Assembly: GCA_001599815.1 (NCBI GenBank)
Contig: BCIA01000006.1
Span: 4,838,961 to 4,902,960 of the forward strand
Length of the DNA stretch: 64,000 nt
DNA from: Furcasterigmium furcatum
Lineage: Eukaryota > Ascomycota > Sordariomycetes > Glomerellales > Plectosphaerellaceae
Direction of reading: 5' to 3'
In this document: piece by piece, positions 1 to 10,479 of the stretch
How positions within the stretch are numbered: position 1 is the first letter of the stretch
How the letters are laid out: each line of letters begins with the position of its first letter
Translations under genes and position numbers: made by a program
Notes under the pieces: model-generated
The model's database searches: none
What the model was told of the DNA's origin: nothing
Seen by the model: the letters and a program-made list of their open reading frames with translations, nothing else

Positions 1-1
1 T

Positions 2-258
2 CAAGCCGCCAGCAACTACACTGGTAGCCCCAAGCTGGAAAACAGGAATCTGAGCGGTGCCTTGGGCGTGCCCATGCGGAGGCCGAGTGGGCCCCGTGCC
101 ATGACGCCGAGAAGTGCGGAAGAGGAGGCGGCGAGGGAGGAGCGCAGGCGCAAGAGAGGTGAGCTTCTTCTGAAGACGTGACATGAAAGCATGACGCTGA
201 TATTTACCTGGCAGACACCTTCGGAACCGTCGCAAGCAACGAGACTGATACCTTTTAG
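2..258 (+). CDS. C-terminal end of an unrecognised protein (5' end outside window)
   Basis: An open frame enters from the left edge and runs to a donor at 159 (GTGAGC). Joining 2..158 to 215..258 (56-nt intron, CAG acceptor at 212-214, GCTGAT-like branch site) gives a tail that ends ...NETDTF and a TAG stop at 256-258. The visible 67 residues are hydrophilic, with proline/arginine-rich text (PMRRPSGPRAMTPRSAEEEA) followed by a charged EERRRKR stretch, so this looks like a disordered cytoplasmic or nuclear tail. No domain is visible and I do not recognise the family. The splice junction is inferred from signals and frame only. Confidence 0.55.
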
Positions 259-1873
259 AGGAAGGAACCATCTCCCGTGAGCAGCACGTTGCGTCCTTTG
301 CGGCGTACTAGGTGAAGAGCCTGCATTATTCTCTGGTTGATGCTACTGGCTAGCATGGCCTTCGATTATAATCATCAAATTTGCCCCTACGTGGTCGGGC
401 ACATCAAAAGGAAGCGGAAGCCACGGTCCCCGATGGGCCGACGGCAAGGAAAGGCATGCTGTCCGATGAATCGGCAGCCCTGAGATATTCACCACTATCA
501 TTACGACGTCATGACAACGCAATTCACGACTTTGCGATTTGCAGCGACGTTACTTTTTCTGGTTGGCGAGGAGTTGCTGAGCATCATGAGCCTAGTGAAA
601 ATGCCGGTTGAGGATCTGGGGGACGTCATGTCCCAATCAATAACTGCGTTGCATGTGGAAGATGGCCAGAAGAGGTGTTTAACGGAGGAGCGATCCTCTA
701 GAAAATTCGTAATAAATGGAAAGAGATTTTGATCCTCACTCGACCGAGTTCATGTGCTGAATGATTGATGATGCCCCCTAGGTAATTTTGTCGTGGAGTT
801 TTCCCTCGGGAGCATTCCCCGCACTCCTCCACATTCAATCAGGGCCAACCTGGTGGAAGATGGAGAAAAGATGGCCTACCAGCCCTGAGATGCAGCCGCG
901 GATAATTGGGATGGCCTCTCGGGTACCCATTGGTGAGATAGAGATGGTTCCAAGGACAGACTGATCGAATTCTAGTGGTTGTAAATAATGCACACGTCTC
1001 TTGACGACAACACAGCTGGACGCAGTATGAATTTTGCGACCATCACATCGGCCACCGCCTTCGGTCCATTGTCGCGGGCCGCCATGATATTTCCCGACCT
1101 GGAAGAGCCCATCGCCGATGGGTTAGGCCGTGAATCAAAGCCGACAGCTTCCCCTGAGACAGTATCATCACATGGCCAGACATGGCGAGCCAAGAGGATT
1201 TCTGTTACCTTACAATTACCCCATAGTTTGCTTTTTGTACGTGAGGGGCAAGACTAAGCATTACCGCTTTTGGGGGCGACATGGGGGACAGCTGGGGAAC
1301 GTTTTCCCCTCATTCGCAGTGGACGATACGCGGTCAGGGGGGCGTTTTCATGCCTGGTGTGTCGTGCTTTGTCGTCATGGCTGGCGTTGGCAGTTGGTTT
1401 ATCTTTTCTTTGGAGGATTGAGCAGGAATTGGAAGAAGAGGATGAATAAGAGAGAGGAGGTGATTGGGCATTGTACGTCCAGCTCATGATGCGGTCAGCT
1501 TGGGCTGCTGGGAGGTGAAGTGAATGAAGTACGCTTCTCCCCAGCCTGGTTGATGTGTGACAGTCGCCCACCACGACGTGGTGTGTTAGTTCCGGCCGGG
1601 CTGGGAAGTATTTAAACCCTCGTCGACTGCCCCTCCTGCTTTCCTCCTTGGATTCGTTTCTTCATTGACCTGTTGTTTCGCATCTCGGGTGTGATTCTGA
1701 ACTCTTTTCCCATCACGAGCTTGTGCCGTGACGACACGCTTCGTGTAGCATCACCAACGACATCTCAACGTCAGACATCAGGATCGCCACCCGGCGCTCT
1801 CGACTCGGCCTTGCCGAACAGCATTCCCTCAAACACACTCGAGAAGCCCAATCGGCCAAAATACCCAGTCATC
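259..1873. other. Intergenic region, no gene seen
   Basis: About 1.6 kb without a convincing coding frame. The short frames here show no domain, do not splice together and are interrupted. The distal part is presumably the 3' flank of the left-edge gene and the proximal part the promoter and leader of the DUF3602 gene, including a TATA-like box near 1608. Confidence 0.5.
1608..1617 (+). promoter_or_regulatory. TATA-like element upstream of the DUF3602 gene
   Basis: GTATTTAAAC lies about 260 nt before the ATG at 1874. It resembles a TATA box and is followed by a C/T-rich leader. This is motif evidence only. Confidence 0.3.
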
Positions 1874-2314
1874 ATGTCCTCCAACCTCGTCCTCAACACC
1901 CCCCGCCCCTCCCTCGCGCCAAACGCCTACACCCACAGCGGCCGCGGCGGCGCAGGCAACACCTACCGCGTCTCCTCCAAGGCCCCGGCCCCTTCTCAGA
2001 CGAGCGGCGCGCCTGTGCCCTCTTCCTCGACATCGAAACCTCGCCGCTTCTACTCCGGTGTCGGTGGCGCCGGCAACGTCCACGCCGCCGACGAGCGGCC
2101 CCCGCCGGGCCTGAACCTGGACGAGGAGATCGCCCGCGCCAAGTACCGTGAGCGCTCCGGGTACGTGAGGTCCGGCATCGGCGGCGCCGGGAACGTGTTC
2201 AGGAAGGAGAAGAAGGAGGAGGCCGAGGATGCGGCGGTGGGCGAGAAGGAGAGGCGGGGGAGCCAATGGAGCTTGAGCAGCTGGGAGAGCGTCTTGAAGC
2301 CGGTTAAGTCATGA
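1874..2314 (+). CDS. DUF3602 / Par32-like protein with repeated GxGGAGN motifs
   Basis: A single-exon frame of 146 residues from the ATG at 1874, in good context (GTCATCATGTCC). The frame stays open upstream to 1673 but without a convincing conserved start. Three copies of a glycine motif are visible: GRGGAGN near residue 20, GVGGAGN near 62 and GIGGAGN near 99. These repeats define the fungal DUF3602 family, which includes yeast Par32, a protein linked to TORC1-dependent control of ammonium transporters. The rest is low-complexity Ser/Pro/Lys text ending in an acidic-basic segment (EKKEEAEDAAVGEKERR). There is no signal peptide or membrane segment. The family call is firm; the yeast role is transferred by family only. 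Confidence 0.85.
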   Translation: MSSNLVLNTPRPSLAPNAYTHSGRGGAGNTYRVSSKAPAPSQTSGAPVPSSSTSKPRRFYSGVGGAGNVHAADERPPPGLNLDEEIARAKYRERSGYVRSGIGGAGNVFRKEKKEEAEDAAVGEKERRGSQWSLSSWESVLKPVKS

Positions 2315-2782
2315 TGGGTGGGTGATATGGAACGCCCGTTCTGGCGATCTGGGGCGTTGAAAAGGTGGTTGAGTGGGAAGAGGTGAAGCGTATATACCCG
2401 GGACTTTGAGCCCTCTTGTTCGGAATTTATTGATGCTTATTTGGTACCTTTTGTATTTCTGTACGGCTGGGGACTGAGGTGCTCTGTCAATTGAACCCCA
2501 CTGCACAGGAGTGACCTCTCGCTGCCAGTGATGACGGGAGTCTGCGATAGGTGCAATTTTCCCCACAGAGAATGGAAATTTCTTATCAGTCCCCGATAAC
2601 CTGGAAAATGCCCCTCCAACCTCCTACCGGCCGTGCCCCGCGCTGTCGCCCTGGACATCTTCAGATCAACAAGACATGATTCTGCGACGGCTGCGATGAT
2701 TTTAGCATTTCTACCTTAGCAGCACGCATTTTGAGCCCTTAAATCTTCCACTTGACGGCACCTCCAGACAACCTACCTCACA
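2315..2782. other. Intergenic region, promoter of the downstream GTPase
   Basis: A 468-nt gap between two plus-strand genes. It must contain the 3' end of the DUF3602 transcript and the promoter of the GTPase. No gene or distinctive element is seen. Confidence 0.5.
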
Positions 2783-4228
2783 ATGCCCCGAGACCCTCTC
2801 ATCGGCCTCGTGGGCAAGCCCTCCGCTGGCAAGAGCACAACGCTCAACAGCTTGACGGACGCCTCGTCCAAAGTCGGTCGGTAGCCCTGTTCCCGATGTA
2901 AGACTTGATTGACAGGCGCTGATCAATTCCGACTGCAGGCAACTTCCCGTATGGCACTCCCGCATCACAATGCGAGCCTCACGAGCGATGCGACCAGACA
3001 CCAGCTGACCTCTCCTTCTGAACAGCTTCACGACTATCGACCCCCAGCGAGCGATCGGATACCTGCAAATAGACTGCGCATGCGCCAGGCATAACGTCAG
3101 CAACCGCTGCAAACCGAACTACGGCTCCTGCGACAACGGCGTGCGATCGGTGCCTATCGAGCTCCTCGACGTCGCCGGGCTCGTCCCCGGCGCACACGAG
3201 GGCAAGGGGCTGGGCAACAAGTTCCTCGACGACCTGCGCCACGCCGACGCGCTCATCCACGTCGTCGACGCCTCTGGCACGGTAGACGCCGAGGGCAAGG
3301 AAACCCGCGGCTACGACCCCTCGATGGACATCGCGTGGCTGCGCAGCGAGATCGTGGCGTGGGTCAAGGGCAACCTGTGGGAGAAATGGGGCTCCATCCG
3401 CCGGCGGCACATGGCCGTGAAGGCGTCGGCCGTGGAGACGCTGCAGAATCAGTTCTCGGGGTATGGCTCGACGTCGACGACGGTGGTGCGCGCGCTGGAC
3501 CGGACGGGGCTCAAGGAGCCGCTGGAGGAGTGGGATGAGGCGACGGTCGAGCGGGTCGTCAACGCCTTCGTCGACGAGAAGTTCCCCACGGTTATCGCGC
3601 TCAACAAGATCGACCACCCGGACGCGGACAAGAACATCAGCAAGATCGCCAAGATGCAGGACCCGGACACCATCGTGCTGTGCTCGGCCATCTCAGAGAT
3701 CTTCCTGCGCAAGATGGCCAAGCAGGGGTACATCAAGTACACGGAGGGCAGCGAGTTTGTGGACACGCGCGAGGACCTGATCGAGCAGGGCGACCCGGAC
3801 GGCGGGGGCCTGAAGGAGCTGGACGAGAAGAACAGGAACCGGATCGAGAACCTCAAGGATATGGTGCTGTACCGGTTCGGGTCCACGGGGGTGGTGCAGG
3901 TGCTGTCCAAGGCGGCGCACATACTGGGGCTGGTGCCCGTGTTCCCGGTCAGGAACACGGCGACGTTCCAGTCCGGCGCGGCGGAGTCCAAGGTCGTCTT
4001 CCGGGACTGCGTGCTGGTGAAAAAGGGGTCCACGGTGGGAGACGTCGCGCGAAAGATCATGGGCGACGCGCCGATAGCATACGTCGAGGGCGTAGGAGGC
4101 ACTCGCGTGTCAGAGGACGACCTGGTAGGGGTTGGGAAACACGATGTGAGTGGACCTGCCTTTGATGCACTATTATGGTATACTGATTTGCTTTGCAGAT
4201 TTTGTCGTTTAAAGTTGGTAGAGGTTAA
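2783..4228 (+). CDS. OBG/DRG-family GTPase, YGR210C type
   Basis: Four exons: 2783..2876, 2939..2948, 3026..4145 and 4199..4228, giving 417 residues. The G1 loop [12 protein letters not shown] is in exon 1. Exons 1-3 join to K-V-G-N-F-P-F-T-T-I-D-P, the invariant switch region of YchF/OLA1-like GTPases. G3 is [18 protein letters not shown]4 is NKID near residue 225, and the tail FKVGRG closes a TGS-like domain. This family is a cytosolic P-loop NTPase related to OLA1; its cellular role is not settled. Exon 2 is only 10 nt and is required by the conserved motif. The first donor is weak (GTCGGT), whereas the last intron is canonical (GTGAGT...TTTGCAG). An upstream-stopped reading without splicing would truncate the protein after about 33 residues. 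Confidence 0.9.
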
Positions 4229-5535
4229 TGAGGTTAATGACAATGCCATGATGAGCAAGGACCTTGCTGTGACCTGTGATGCATGTCGTTTGCTCACTGC
4301 TAAGTATGAATTGTAATCGTCGATACCATCAAAAGCCAAGGTGATGCGCCGTCTTAATGGATATCAACCAGAGTGACAACATTATTAGGCTGTGTAACCC
4401 ATCCCTTACCTTGCTTGACACAAGCAATTAATTTCCCCTCGGACTCGGCTATCTCCCGAGAACCATATGCAGATAGGCTAAAGGCGAAGGGTGCGGCTGA
4501 GGCTCATCATAAAGTAAGTATCTGGGGTTGCCTTACAAGGTAGGTACGCAGCCCCGAATCATCAGGCAATGATGCTATTTTCGCGTGCCCTTCAGTGCCA
4601 AACCCTTGCCTCGGCCGGCGGTAGACGGGGACGGGACGCTGCAGCGCCAGCCATGCCACAACTGAGACCGCCAACCAAGGGAGAGGACGAGACGGACAGG
4701 GGGGTCCCACTTTGCCGAGGCTGCGTGACGCGTCCCCATGACACTGAAATAGTGAGTAAGGCGTGCGGCTTGCCGGGATCTGGCTGGGAGAGGGAGCAGC
4801 CCAGGAGGCGGGTGAGAAGCGTTGTGAATAGTGATGTAAAGGTAAAGATATTGTGACAACCGAAGAGGCTTCATCAATCCCCAAAGTCGGCGCTAAATTG
4901 GCTCTTCGTTTCCGTATCGTTGGCTGGTTGACGAACAAAGTGATTGTCAGCAGAGTCGAGCTCGGGCGGTGGCCGAATATCCGAAGAGCTCACTCCGTCA
5001 AAGTCAAAGCGGGCGGCCGGGTGACATCATTTCCGGCCTGGTCCGGCTGACGGCTCTGAGCTACCACAGCCCCCTCAATCTCACGTCAACTTTCATCACC
5101 ACACAGATTGGGACCAGTGAAGCCGAGACGGCAGGCTTAGGGAAAAAGGTTCATGCCGATGATTCTGGGTATCGATTGAGGATTAAGTAGTCACTAGAAA
5201 ACCGGTACACGGCGCATCCCCTCCACCGGAACGTCCCATCGCAAAAGAGCAGAAGCGCATGCAGTTCGCAGAAGAGGTATGAAAAGAAGAAGCGGCCGTC
5301 GCCAGGGTCGTTACGTGAGAGTCGGTGGTCGTCGATTGGGATCTTCGGGGTAGCGCAGCACCCCGAAAAAGTCGTGAGTAGTAAGACGCCCGCCAAGGGC
5401 AGGAATTCCCACCAGCCCCCGAGGATTCCGGAATGGGGAGCCCTGCGAGGGGTTGCCGCTGCAACGCGCGCTTACGACGCCATGCGAAGTCGAGCCATGG
5501 TCATGTCGACGTCGGATGCAGCGACGGTGATGCGC
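4229..5535. other. Intergenic region between convergent genes, no gene seen
   Basis: About 1.3 kb between the GTPase stop and the PMP3 stop. Open frames on both strands, for example 4507-4938 on the minus strand, are low-complexity and lack domains, splice logic or paralogues. I see no RNA gene. Confidence 0.45.
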
Positions 5536-5880
5536 TTAGTACTTGAGGATAATGTACAGAGCGTGGAGGATACCGGGGATGTAACCTGGAGGCTTTGTTA
5601 GTGACACTGACTTGAGCGGATCGCCGAAAGCGGAAGCCCGTACCCAGGATGGTGAGGAGGATGTTGATGAGGAGGTCAGCTCCGCAGCCGCGCTCGAGGA
5701 AGACTCCGACGGGAGGGAGGATGATGGCAAGAAGGATCTTGCAGATGTCGCTGTTTACAGGAGATTGGTTAGCCGCAGATTCTCGAGAGGTCGAAGTCAG
5801 GGTGCACGGAGCAGCCGCGAGCGAGGGAGGGCGCTCGCTGCTCGGCAGCGTCGGGAAGCGTACCTGGCGGTGAAAGGCAT
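5536..5880 (-). CDS. PMP3: PMP3 / UPF0057 small plasma-membrane proteolipid
   Basis: Three exons on the minus strand: 5864..5880, 5644..5750 and 5536..5585, giving 57 residues, the usual length. Exon 1 supplies only MPFTA plus two bases. Splicing gives MPFTASDICKILLAII, then LPPVGVFLERGCGADLLINI and a second hydrophobic segment (LTILGYIPGILHALYIILKY). These are the two membrane helices and the PPVGVF loop of the PMP3/RCI2 family. The protein helps set plasma-membrane potential and ion tolerance and is normally induced by osmotic or salt stress. Intron 1 (113 nt) and intron 2 (58 nt) have GTACGC/GTACGG donors and CAG acceptors. The unspliced reading frame hides this gene almost completely, so gene finders that rely on long ORFs would miss it. 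Confidence 0.95.
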
Positions 5881-7613
5881 GGTGAGGGTTGTTGTGTGGT
5901 ATTACGACTAAAGGTGCGTCGACGAAGCTGTTGTTTGCCTGAGGGCTGAAGTGGGTTGATGGACGTTTTGGTGGTTGGGTATCTCTGAGGTTGAAATGGA
6001 ATAAACACCAAGAGGGTGGGAGGGGAGTGCGTAGGACTTAAATAAGAGGAGGAGGAAGCTACTGCCGGGACCAAGGGTTTGCAGGACAGCAACAGGTTCA
6101 GTTCATTGTGAACCATCCATGTGAGATTGCATAACTCGCGACCGCCCTAGGCCGTCCTTGCCCTTGCAAGATCCGCTCCGGCTGCCTTACCAGCGGGCAG
6201 GCAGGGAAGGTCCGGGCAAGGTGAACCTTGTGGGCAGCCCCTTCCCAGTCTTGGCTTGTTCCGTTGGGTGAGCAACCCTGCGTCATCGACCGCCTCTGGC
6301 CAGGATTTTTCTGACCTCCAACACCTCGCTCTTGCCGCCGCGCCTCGCCCTGACAAACCATCAGCTGCGCCAAACCGAGACCGTACATCCTGTACTTTCT
6401 CGGCAATGCTGGGGGCGTCACCTGGTGCTGGAGCTCCTGGTCCGGCCGCCTTGAACTGCAAACTACGTCCGTCTGCTCCGAGTGCGAATCCGATCTCCTA
6501 CAGCGTACTACCAGATGAGATCAGTCCACCAACCCGGTCGGCCGTCTTTCACACGACCGCCCAAAGACCCACGATAACCGCCAACGAGGCAGACCTCCAC
6601 TCGGTACTTGCCCTGTCGAGCGCAGCTTGGATCCCTCTTCGAGCCCGTCCTTCGCTTGTTGATGCAGGCCATGCAACAAGGACCCCATGACATAGCGCCC
6701 CAACTTCGCCCAGCTCGACGTCATTTGCCGATTCCCAGCTGGGCGGTTTCTGGCCCCCTCATTGGCTTCCTGCCTGCGCTAGCGAATCAGCTATTCTCAA
6801 GTCCCGACGTATGCGTCTTGGCAAACAAACCGAGCCACAGACCACCGCCACACAATCGCCGATCTGCCGTCCCAAATCTGTCCTGCTGAGCCACAGAACG
6901 CGCTTGCTTGGCGATTTCCAGGTTGCAAACGCGATGAAGATCCAAGAATGCCATCCAATGACCCAAGTGACGACAGGCGCTGGACGCCGCCCCGGCAGCC
7001 CCGTGCCGTGTGGAACCTCAGCAACTCAGGTACGTATCCCAATCTGCGCCGGAACACGCGGCCTGGCTCCGCAAGGTTCCATGATCGAACCTGCATTTTT
7101 TCATACAACGTCAAGATATGGCCACGCGCCTGGCCCAGCCAGCCACTTCCAACTAGGGATGAAGATGAGGTGTGCCGCGCTGCATCTGCATCTGCCGTGG
7201 CATCGTCATGAGGCTCTGGGGATCCTTGCCAAGTGCTGGCTCCATAGTGTCCAACGTATTATTCTTGGTTGACCTCGACCGCATCTTCTGGTCCGGCCAT
7301 GTTTGGGCTCCTCCTTAATTTCAACTCTCTATCCGCAGGTTGTGATTGGTATACAAAATCCAGAGGGCCTCTTGAGGGAGCCTCTTGAGCTCAGCAGCCC
7401 GTCTAGTGTAAAGTCTGGAGCGTGAACTCCCATGATCATCCAGGGCTCAGTACAACCATGCCAAGGCCGCTGGCTGGTTTTGTACGTCGTCCGTATTGTC
7501 CACATCTCATGGACATTTACTGCTTTCTGCAATGCAATCGGCCGAGAGGCCGTTTTGGCGCACTGGAATAATGCTGCCAGCATTTCTGTTCCACATGTTG
7601 GCAGGTCCGTCTC
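5881..7613. other. Intergenic region, PMP3 promoter plus unassigned DNA
   Basis: About 1.7 kb. The first 200 nt upstream of PMP3 (read on the minus strand) contain its leader and a TATA-like element. From 6100 to 7600 only short overlapping frames occur, rich in Pro/Ser/Arg and without domains. A non-coding transcript cannot be excluded, but nothing in the sequence supports one. Confidence 0.4.
6038..6044 (-). promoter_or_regulatory. TATA-like element upstream of PMP3
   Basis: On the minus strand TATTTAA lies about 160 nt before the PMP3 ATG, a plausible core-promoter position for a strongly inducible gene. Motif evidence only. Confidence 0.3.
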
Positions 7614-8447
7614 TCAGTCCTCCTTCACGGCTTTGCCAACCATCCGCACGCCCTTGAGCAGCGTGCCTCCGAGCAGCTTGCCGACGATGTGTCCTCCGTA
7701 TAGACCGCACAGGATGGTGACGGGCCACTTCTGCCACTCGCGATCCCAATCCAGAGGAATAGGAACTGCGCCCAGCCAGGCGCCGAAAAGCGCACCAGCG
7801 CACCCTCCAAAAGTATCGTCCAGCGGGGCCATGGCGCTGCCAATGGCGAGCCAGGCGCTCGAGTCGACGCCGTGAACATAGAAGAGCGGGAAGAGCGCTA
7901 GGAGCGCAAGGTTGGCTGACATCAACAGCGTGTGTGGAATATGCGTAAGGAACGGCGCGCCGAAGAGGACGAAGGCGAAGTGGAGAGCGGGAGTGAGGAG
8001 CGCCGTGAGGAGGAGGGACAAGAAGAGGCCCTACATGTCTGGATCAGCGGGAGCCTTGAGGCAGGGCCCGGGTGCAAAACTTACAATGTACGGGTTCGGC
8101 CCTGGGCTATCCTTCTTCTTCTCCCCCGGCTTCGCCTTCTTCGCGGGTTTGGCGGACTGTGACCCCGCAACGGGCAGACACACCAAGACGTAGGCTATTT
8201 GGATCGCAGCCACGAGCGGCAGAGTATTCGTCAGAGTCCTCACGGGATCCTCAACCAATCCATTGAATCGAAGGAGAAAAAGGCCTGAGAGCGCTGCGGG
8301 TTGCAGGTACTGGCCGACTTGCGCAGCTGGTGTACTCCGGAGCTGGACTGGTTGCAGGGCGGCGGCCGCTTCTTTCGCCTTGGGCAGCTGGACAGCTTTG
8401 CCCTTTGCCGGGGATGTGGCCATCGTCACGGGGTCTACCAATGGCAT
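7614..8447 (-). CDS. GPI11: PIG-F / Gpi11, GPI-ethanolamine-phosphate transferase subunit
   Basis: Two exons, 8085..8447 and 7614..8030, joined across a 54-nt intron (GTAAGT...TGTAG), give 259 residues. The ATG at 8447 ([13 protein letters not shown]) is the first in frame; a second lies nine codons later. After a hydrophilic N-terminus there are hydrophobic helices ([36 protein letters not shown]), then a Lys-rich loop ([12 protein letters not shown]). Exon 2 adds [16 protein letters not shown] and the family-typical [20 protein letters not shown] and [12 protein letters not shown] blocks. PIG-F/Gpi11 sits in the ER membrane and supports addition of ethanolamine phosphate to GPI precursors by Gpi7 and Gpi13. 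The family call rests on the C-terminal motif block. Confidence 0.92.
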
Positions 8448-9428
8448 GGTGGTGGTGGTCGAGAGTCCATTGAGGATTATGTTGGATGGGAACGACACGA
8501 CAGCTTCACCAGCTCTCAAGGTGCCCGCGTCGCAGGTCACATGACGATAACGATAAGCTTTTTTTATGTTTCACTCCGAGCGACCAGCCACGGCTGCTTC
8601 ACAACTTGTCCCGTCACTCTTCGGCCACCAACATGCATCATGGTGACAGCCTCAGCTTCCGCCGACGAATGTTGCTCGCGGCATCAGTTCAAGACGTCCA
8701 GATGCACCTCGGCCTTGACCGTCAGGTCGATCTGGCCGTGACGGGTCTGGACTGAGCTGAGTCTGAGAATCAGCACCCATGTCATTGGCCAGCAGCGATC
8801 GTGGCAAAGCTCTCATTCGCCCAGGATCCAGACTCGCCGGCGACCAATGAGCGCTCACTCGGTGCCGTCCGATCAGCCCATATCATACCATTTTCCAGAC
8901 AGCACACCAAGGAAACATCCCACCGACCTCATGGGATCAGCGGGTGCGAAAACGCCAGTTCGCATACACTGCCTGGCCAGCGGTGCTTCCTCGCAGTGGC
9001 ATGATCTGACCTCGTTCGATGCCCTCCGCCCTTCCAGGCACGGCAATCCCTCGGGTCGCTCGCCCACGCATCTGCCCATAATGACTGCTCTTCCGATGGG
9101 GAACCCGGCGGCTTCAGGGACGGACGAGCCAGAATGCGCGGCGGCCGGGGAATCGTGTTGCCCCAGCCTTGGTATAAGAGATCCTGCAGTGACCCGTCCC
9201 AGTGATGCTTCTACTCCTATCACCACCATCAACAACATCGACAACACAGTCTCAACAACACTCTCAACTCACTCTTAAGAGTCTCTCGTCCGCCGTGACA
9301 CCACTCCACTTACACTCTACTACTACGCTTCTCCCTCTGGTGTATTATCTACCGGGTTGACTTTGTCACCAACATACAACAACAACTCCCTACTCCGTCT
9401 TCGACAAACACCACTACAAACCGCAAAC
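8448..9428. other. Divergent promoter region
   Basis: A 981-nt gap between the divergently transcribed PIG-F gene and the small mitochondrial-type gene. A doubled GATAA (CGATAACGATAAG at 8545-8557) and an A/C-rich CAACAACA leader before 9429 are visible. No gene is seen. Confidence 0.45.
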
Positions 9429-9749
9429 ATGTCTGCCTTTGTCGCCCGCAACACCTTCCGCGCCGTCCAGCGCCGCCAGTTCTCCCTCCTCACCACCATG
9501 AGGCACATGGCCCGCTCCTTCGAGCCCCATCCCTTCCAGAGGATGTCCAATGTCCAGGCCGCAAAGCCCGACTACGCCAAGATGATCAAGTTCCGTCTGG
9601 CGACCGCGGGGATGTATGTTTGAATGTCCCTACGACACATTCCCATAATGACAGTGACTAATTCGCGATACAGGTTCGCCCCCCTGGCCGTTGTCATTCT
9701 CGGCTGGCCCTACGGCGCCATGCTCGTCGCCGATGGCCACCTGGTGTAA
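9429..9749 (+). CDS. Small mitochondrial-type membrane protein (possibly Cox26-like)
   Basis: Two exons, 9429..9613 and 9674..9749 (60-nt intron, donor GTATGT, acceptor ATACAG), encode 86 residues. The N-terminus (MSAFVARNTFRAVQRRQFSL) is Arg/Ser/Thr-rich without acidic residues, as in mitochondrial presequences. The C-terminus has one hydrophobic helix with an LGWP core (FAPLAVVILGWPYGAMLVAD). Its size, single helix and LGWP motif are reminiscent of yeast Cox26, a small cytochrome c oxidase-associated subunit, but this resemblance is from memory of the motif only. The A/C-rich, ATG-free leader and a presequence-like start fit a nuclear-encoded respiratory protein. Existence of the gene is well supported by splice phase; identity is not. 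Confidence 0.7.
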
Positions 9750-10475
9750 ACACCTCTCAACATCTCCGCCCTTCTGGGACTGAAGAATAATACCACATGA
9801 TACACCGCATCAGTGCGCATATATACGGAACATATATGGATGGAACTGGCATAGATCTGGTTGGACCAACTGTACATACAACCTGCATCGGAACAGGCGT
9901 TTAGAGGAGCTTTCGGGGCATAGCACTGGCCAGTTGATACGCCAATGACTCAATTCACTTTGTTGAAAAGCAAATTTTCAAAATTGCATGTTCCCCAGTG
10001 GTGATCCAAAGTATTCGTCTGAGTTGAGCGTCTATCTTAATACGTTGGGGTGTTCTCTCTGAAGCTTGACCCCTATTAATGGGCACTCGAGGTGGTCAGT
10101 GCCGCTGAGAAGGCACCACTACCTCATTGGGCCTAGTCGTTCGCGCCCCTGCAGCTCCCCGGCTTTTGACCGCGTCGTGGTTCGGGAGCTCTCCTGGAAA
10201 TCCCAACTTGTCCATAACCACTCCCGATGTTTGTCGAATGAGAAGAAGCAACGACACCTGTCGACGTAATTCCGCGTCTTGCAATCCGGCCATCAGCGAA
10301 GCGTGATTTTCTGCAGAAGACGGGACGAACTACTCCCCACCCACCCCCAGCATTCTACCTCGACAAGCTGCACGAGCGAACGGCGACCAACGAGCAAACA
10401 GTGTTCGAACAAGCACCGACGGGCGAACAGCGCAGACAGACGTAGGCGGCAGACGTCCCGTATGCCTCGTTCATC
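9750..10475. other. Intergenic region upstream of ARP1
   Basis: A 726-nt gap between two plus-strand genes. It contains the 3' flank of the small mitochondrial-type gene and the promoter and leader of ARP1. The leader ends with a five-codon uORF that is listed separately. Confidence 0.45.
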
Positions 10476-10479
10476 ATGA
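10462..10479 (+). promoter_or_regulatory. Five-codon uORF overlapping the ARP1 start codon
   Basis: ATG CCT CGT TCA TCA TGA occupies 10462-10479. Its stop overlaps the ARP1 start as ATGA at 10476-10479. If the first ATG is within the transcript, ARP1 translation would need leaky scanning or reinitiation. That consequence is inference; the arrangement itself is visible. Confidence 0.6.

Noticed and set aside
4507..4938. 143-residue minus-strand frame in the 4.2-5.5 kb gap
   Set aside because: No domain, low-complexity composition, no splice or promoter context.
8545..8557. 13-mer CGATAACGATAAG shared with 56228-56240 as a co-regulatory signal
   Set aside because: Shared 13-mers are expected by chance many times in a window of this size; GATA-factor sites are possible but not supported by gene content.
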